From Methyloversatilis thermotolerans (GTDB lineage Bacteria > Pseudomonadota > Gammaproteobacteria > Burkholderiales > Rhodocyclaceae), in the NCBI RefSeq assembly GCF_000372885.1, contig NZ_KB889967.1, forward strand, positions 4,059,016-4,123,015: a stretch of 64,000 nt of DNA. Reading direction: 5' to 3'. Each line of letters begins with the position of its first letter. Position 1 is the first letter of the stretch. The notes beneath the pieces were generated by a model. The model made no database searches. It saw nothing but the letters and a program-made list of their open reading frames with translations, and was not told where the DNA came from. Of this stretch, positions 61,921 to 64,000 are shown piece by piece. The position numbers were made by a program, and so were the translations under genes.

Positions 61921-62586
61921 TCAGCGATCGATGTTGAGCAGTCTTTGCGATTCCGAGCCCGCGACGATGCCCAGTTTCAGGGCAAGGTGCACCAGAGCTG
62001 CCGAAGTGCTGACGTTCAGCTTCTCCTTGATCAGAGCCTGGTAATTGGCGACGGTCTTCTGACTGAGGTTGAGAGTCTGCGCACACTCTGCAGCGGACAG
62101 GCCCTGCGCCAGTAGACGGAATACCTCGAACTCTCGTGGCGAAAGCGCATTGACGATTGCGCGTTCGCTGTCGGGCGTGCGTACCTCGACAATCTTGCGT
62201 ACGTCTTCGCTGAAATACCGGTCTCCCCGGGCGACCGCTCGCACGGCTTCAAGCAGCACCTCGGGCGCGCTGCGTTTGCTGATGAAACCATGCGCGCCAC
62301 TCTGAATCGCCTTGTCCACCACGACGGCTTCGTCATGCACGCTGAACACGAGGACACGCGCCGTCTGGTCGCGTGCGCGAATGCGGCGTATCAGTTCGAT
62401 ACCGCTGGAACCCGGCAAGGAGAGGTCCGTGATCGTGACGCGCGGGAGGTGCTGCACGAACGCCAGATAGCCGGTGTCGGCATCCTGAGCTTCCGCGACA
62501 ATGTGAATGTCGCCTCCTGCCTCAAGCAGGCGCGCGTATCCCGAGCGCACGATCGGGTGATCATCCACGAGCAGTACATTGATCAT
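61921..62586 (-). CDS. NarL/FixJ-type response regulator
   Basis: 221 residues. Receiver domain 1-120 with the acidic pair DD (8-9), phospho-acceptor Asp54 ('ITDLSLPG') and conserved Lys in 'GFISK'. LuxR-type HTH at about 150-215 ('LSPREFEVFRLLAQGLSAAECAQTLNLSQKTVANYQALIKEKL'). DNA-binding regulator controlled by the histidine kinase, whose gene overlaps by four bases upstream. Targets are unknown; the adjacent TonB receptor is the obvious candidate. Confidence 0.95.
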   Translation of the reverse strand: MINVLLVDDHPIVRSGYARLLEAGGDIHIVAEAQDADTGYLAFVQHLPRVTITDLSLPGSSGIELIRRIRARDQTARVLVFSVHDEAVVVDKAIQSGAHGFISKRSAPEVLLEAVRAVARGDRYFSEDVRKIVEVRTPDSERAIVNALSPREFEVFRLLAQGLSAAECAQTLNLSQKTVANYQALIKEKLNVSTSAALVHLALKLGIVAGSESQRLLNIDR

Positions 62587-63617
62587 CCGTCTGTCACCTT
62601 TTCATTTTTCGTTTCTGTCGTGTTGCGCGGAACAGGGATGCGGCAACGTACCGCCAGACCTCCGAGCGGCCCCGGCGAGGTCGTGAGCTCGCCCCCCAGC
62701 ATGGATGCCCGTTCCTTCATGCCAAGCCAGCCCAGTCCGGCGCGCACTCCGGCCGGATCAGGCCCCCTGCCATCGTCCTCGATGCGAAGTTCAATTGTCG
62801 CCTCAGTTCTCGACAGGAAGAGTTTTACGTGGGTCGCTCCTGCATGCTTCACCACATTTGACAGAGATTCCTGTGCGATGCGGTAAAGCGCAATACTGAC
62901 CGGCTCGTCCATATCTGTGAATTCGCCTTCTGGCAGCAGCGCACACGAGATGGACGTGCGTTCTTCCCAGGACTCGCAAAGCGACTGCAACGCACCGATG
63001 AGTCCCAAGCTGTCGAGCGCAGCCGGTCTGAGCTCGTATAACAGACCGCGGACAGTCTGATACAGATCGTCGGCCATCTCGGCGATGCGAGTGGCTGCTG
63101 CATGCGAGGTGGTGTCAGATCCCAATGTGCTCCGGAGAAAGACAGCATCGATCCTGATGGCGTTGCAGTTCTGCCCGAGATGGTCATGCAGTTCATGAGC
63201 AATGCGCCTTCGTTCGAGCTCCTGGAGGCCGATCAGCGCTTGTGCAAGCTCTCGGTTTCTCTCCGCAAAGTGGTGCAGTGATCGCTCAGCCTCTATCCGG
63301 GAAAGCAGTTCAGCTCGAGCATCGCGCCATCGGAGCGCGGAAAAAACAGCGAGCGCGGCCAGAACGCTGAGCAGCACGAAGATGAGCTCGTCCGCCTGAA
63401 ATCCCTCGTACCTGGCAAGAGAGTTGTGCAGGCGCTCGTACAGCTCGCTACGTGAACTGGCGGCAAAAACTGCTGCGCCGGTAGCCAGGATAAGAAGCCA
63501 CTCAACGCGTCTGCGGGCCCTGCTGGAGCGGGGGAGGAAGGAACGAGCGGTGCCGCGATGGGTTCGGCCGAGTAGCTGCATATATATATGTGGCGCGTCC
63601 GCCTCGTGATGGTTCAT
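62583..63617 (-). CDS. Membrane sensor histidine kinase (NarX/DegS-type)
   Basis: About 344 residues from the ATG at 63617; a TTG at 63665 and an ATG at 63581 (MQLLGRTHRG) are alternatives and none has a good ribosome site. Two helices (about 38-58 and 77-97 from the 63617 start) flank a short periplasmic loop of about 20 residues, too small for a large ligand domain. HisKA_3 box 'LQELERRRIAHELHDHLGQ' holds the phospho-histidine; the ATPase domain has 'RIAQESLSNVVKHAGA', 'EDDGRGP' and 'GWLGMKERASMLGG'. It phosphorylates the response regulator encoded downstream (ATGA overlap). An unusual TA run (63580-63589) lies at its 5' end. Confidence 0.92.
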   Translation of the reverse strand: MNHHEADAPHIYMQLLGRTHRGTARSFLPRSSRARRRVEWLLILATGAAVFAASSRSELYERLHNSLARYEGFQADELIFVLLSVLAALAVFSALRWRDARAELLSRIEAERSLHHFAERNRELAQALIGLQELERRRIAHELHDHLGQNCNAIRIDAVFLRSTLGSDTTSHAAATRIAEMADDLYQTVRGLLYELRPAALDSLGLIGALQSLCESWEERTSISCALLPEGEFTDMDEPVSIALYRIAQESLSNVVKHAGATHVKLFLSRTEATIELRIEDDGRGPDPAGVRAGLGWLGMKERASMLGGELTTSPGPLGGLAVRCRIPVPRNTTETKNEKVTDG

Positions 63618-63684
63618 CACAGGATAGCGGTTGATCCTTTTATTCTTAACTGGCCCCTTGCTCAATAAGAAGCGATCAGGGGCG

Positions 63685-63713
63685 TTGACTCACGGCAGGG
63701 GATGGTTCATAAT
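63685..63713 (+). promoter_or_regulatory. Sigma70 promoter of tRNA-fMet
   Basis: TTGACT (63685-63690), 17-base spacer, CATAAT (63708-63713). The expected start is about 63720, eight bases before the tRNA. The region also faces the histidine kinase gene on the other strand. Confidence 0.75.
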
Positions 63714-63727
63714 CTTTTTCTCTCGAA

Positions 63728-63804
63728 CGCGGGGTGGAGCAGTCTGGCAGCTCGTCGGGCTCATAACCCGAAGGTCACAGGTTCAAATCCTGTCCCCGCA
63801 ACCA
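63728..63804 (+). tRNA. Initiator tRNA-fMet (CAT anticodon)
   Basis: 77 bases with encoded CCA. Acceptor CGCGGGG pairs with CCCCGCA, so position 1 is C opposite A, the mismatch that marks bacterial initiator tRNAs. The anticodon stem has the initiator-type GGG/CCC pairs (TCGGG-CTCATAA-CCCGA), T loop TTCAAAT. The gene has its own promoter and stands 44 bases before the rRNA operon promoter. Confidence 0.97.
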
Positions 63805-63847
63805 TCGAGCCAAGCGCTCGATAGTCGAGAAAAGTTTCAAATAAAGT

Positions 63848-63875
63848 TTGCGCAGATTGAAAAACGTGTTATAGT
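63848..63875 (+). promoter_or_regulatory. rRNA operon promoter
   Basis: TTGCGC (63848-63853), a 16-base spacer and TATAGT (63870-63875), the rrn P1 spacing, behind an A/T-rich UP-element-like stretch. Confidence 0.7.
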
Positions 63876-63918
63876 TTCGCTTCTGTGCTGCAGCGATAGC
63901 TGCAATAAAGCAGTAAAA

Positions 63919-63930
63919 GCTCTTTAACAA
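63919..63930 (+). promoter_or_regulatory. boxA antitermination site
   Basis: GCTCTTTAACAA, nearly identical to the boxA consensus (TGCTCTTTAACA) that recruits NusB-S10 for rRNA transcription antitermination. Confidence 0.85.
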
Positions 63931-64000
63931 AACAAACAGCCGATAGGTGTGGGCACGGCGATGTTGTAACGGCGAGCAGCTGTCGTTCCAGGGGAACCTG

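Larger units (their letters stand above)
63805..64000 (+). other. Leader of an rRNA operon (16S gene lies beyond the window)
   Basis: After the tRNA, an A/T-rich stretch (63829-63847, UP-element-like) precedes a promoter and a boxA-type antiterminator. The final bases (for example 'cagccgataggtgtgggc') are characteristic of 16S rRNA leaders in betaproteobacteria. The 16S gene itself is not in the window. Confidence 0.85.

Noticed and set aside
63579..63592. TA dinucleotide run as a phase-variation switch of the histidine kinase
   Set aside because: Only about five TA units, and the true start codon is uncertain; too short and ambiguous to claim.

Overview
High-GC chromosomal DNA, most likely from a betaproteobacterium of the Rhodocyclales; a Methyloversatilis-like methylotroph is my guess from overall gene style, not from any search. 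Pointers are strong GC3 bias, a PEP-CTERM protein, a TRAP transporter, an rpfE-like gene next to recJ, and an initiator tRNA just before an rRNA operon. I see no insertion sequence, prophage, CRISPR array or replication origin. Coding density is high and most long antisense reading frames are shadows of GC-rich genes.

Layout. 1-1664: three small genes (a partial one, a DUF3592-like membrane protein, a secreted protein). 1747-15248: a giant secreted protein of about 3,670 residues made of carboxypeptidase-regulatory-like beta modules, followed with almost no gaps by a cysteine-less thioredoxin-like protein, an ankyrin protein and a vanadium haloperoxidase/PAP2-type enzyme. 15210-17467 (minus): AEC and MFS transporters. 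17532-21349 (minus): a TRAP transporter, dctP-dctQ-dctM, ending in a clear terminator. 21712-25920 (minus): M48 metalloprotease, recJ and an RpfE-like protein. 26080-28027: lolC-lolD. 28028-34219: trypsin-like protease, DUF2062 protein, comEC, alpha/beta hydrolase, DUF1415 protein and a small unknown. 34284-35027: truC.

35043-56127 is the most distinctive region and reads as one functional locus on the plus strand: an ExbB-like proton-channel protein with an N-terminal DUF2341/LamG-like ectodomain, two ExbD proteins, a TonB, a putative porin, a periplasmic coiled-coil protein, a PEP-CTERM surface protein, a PstS-fold secreted protein, a TpsB outer-membrane transporter and a 3,548-residue TpsA filamentous-haemagglutinin-like exoprotein. 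The only two cysteines of the TpsA lie at its extreme C-terminus, as in the HMW1 anchoring arrangement. A similar TAGtCC-N4-GGACTA motif precedes both the ExbB gene and the PEP-CTERM gene, suggesting co-regulation. That a dedicated TonB motor serves a two-partner secreted adhesin is my inference.

56173-59144 (minus): molybdenum cofactor genes moaA-mobA-moeA with a good sigma70 promoter. 59429-63617 (minus): TonB-dependent receptor preceded by a NarL-type response regulator and histidine kinase, with a perfect palindrome between regulator and receptor. 63728-64000: initiator tRNA-fMet with its own promoter, then the promoter and boxA leader of an rRNA operon whose 16S gene begins beyond the window.
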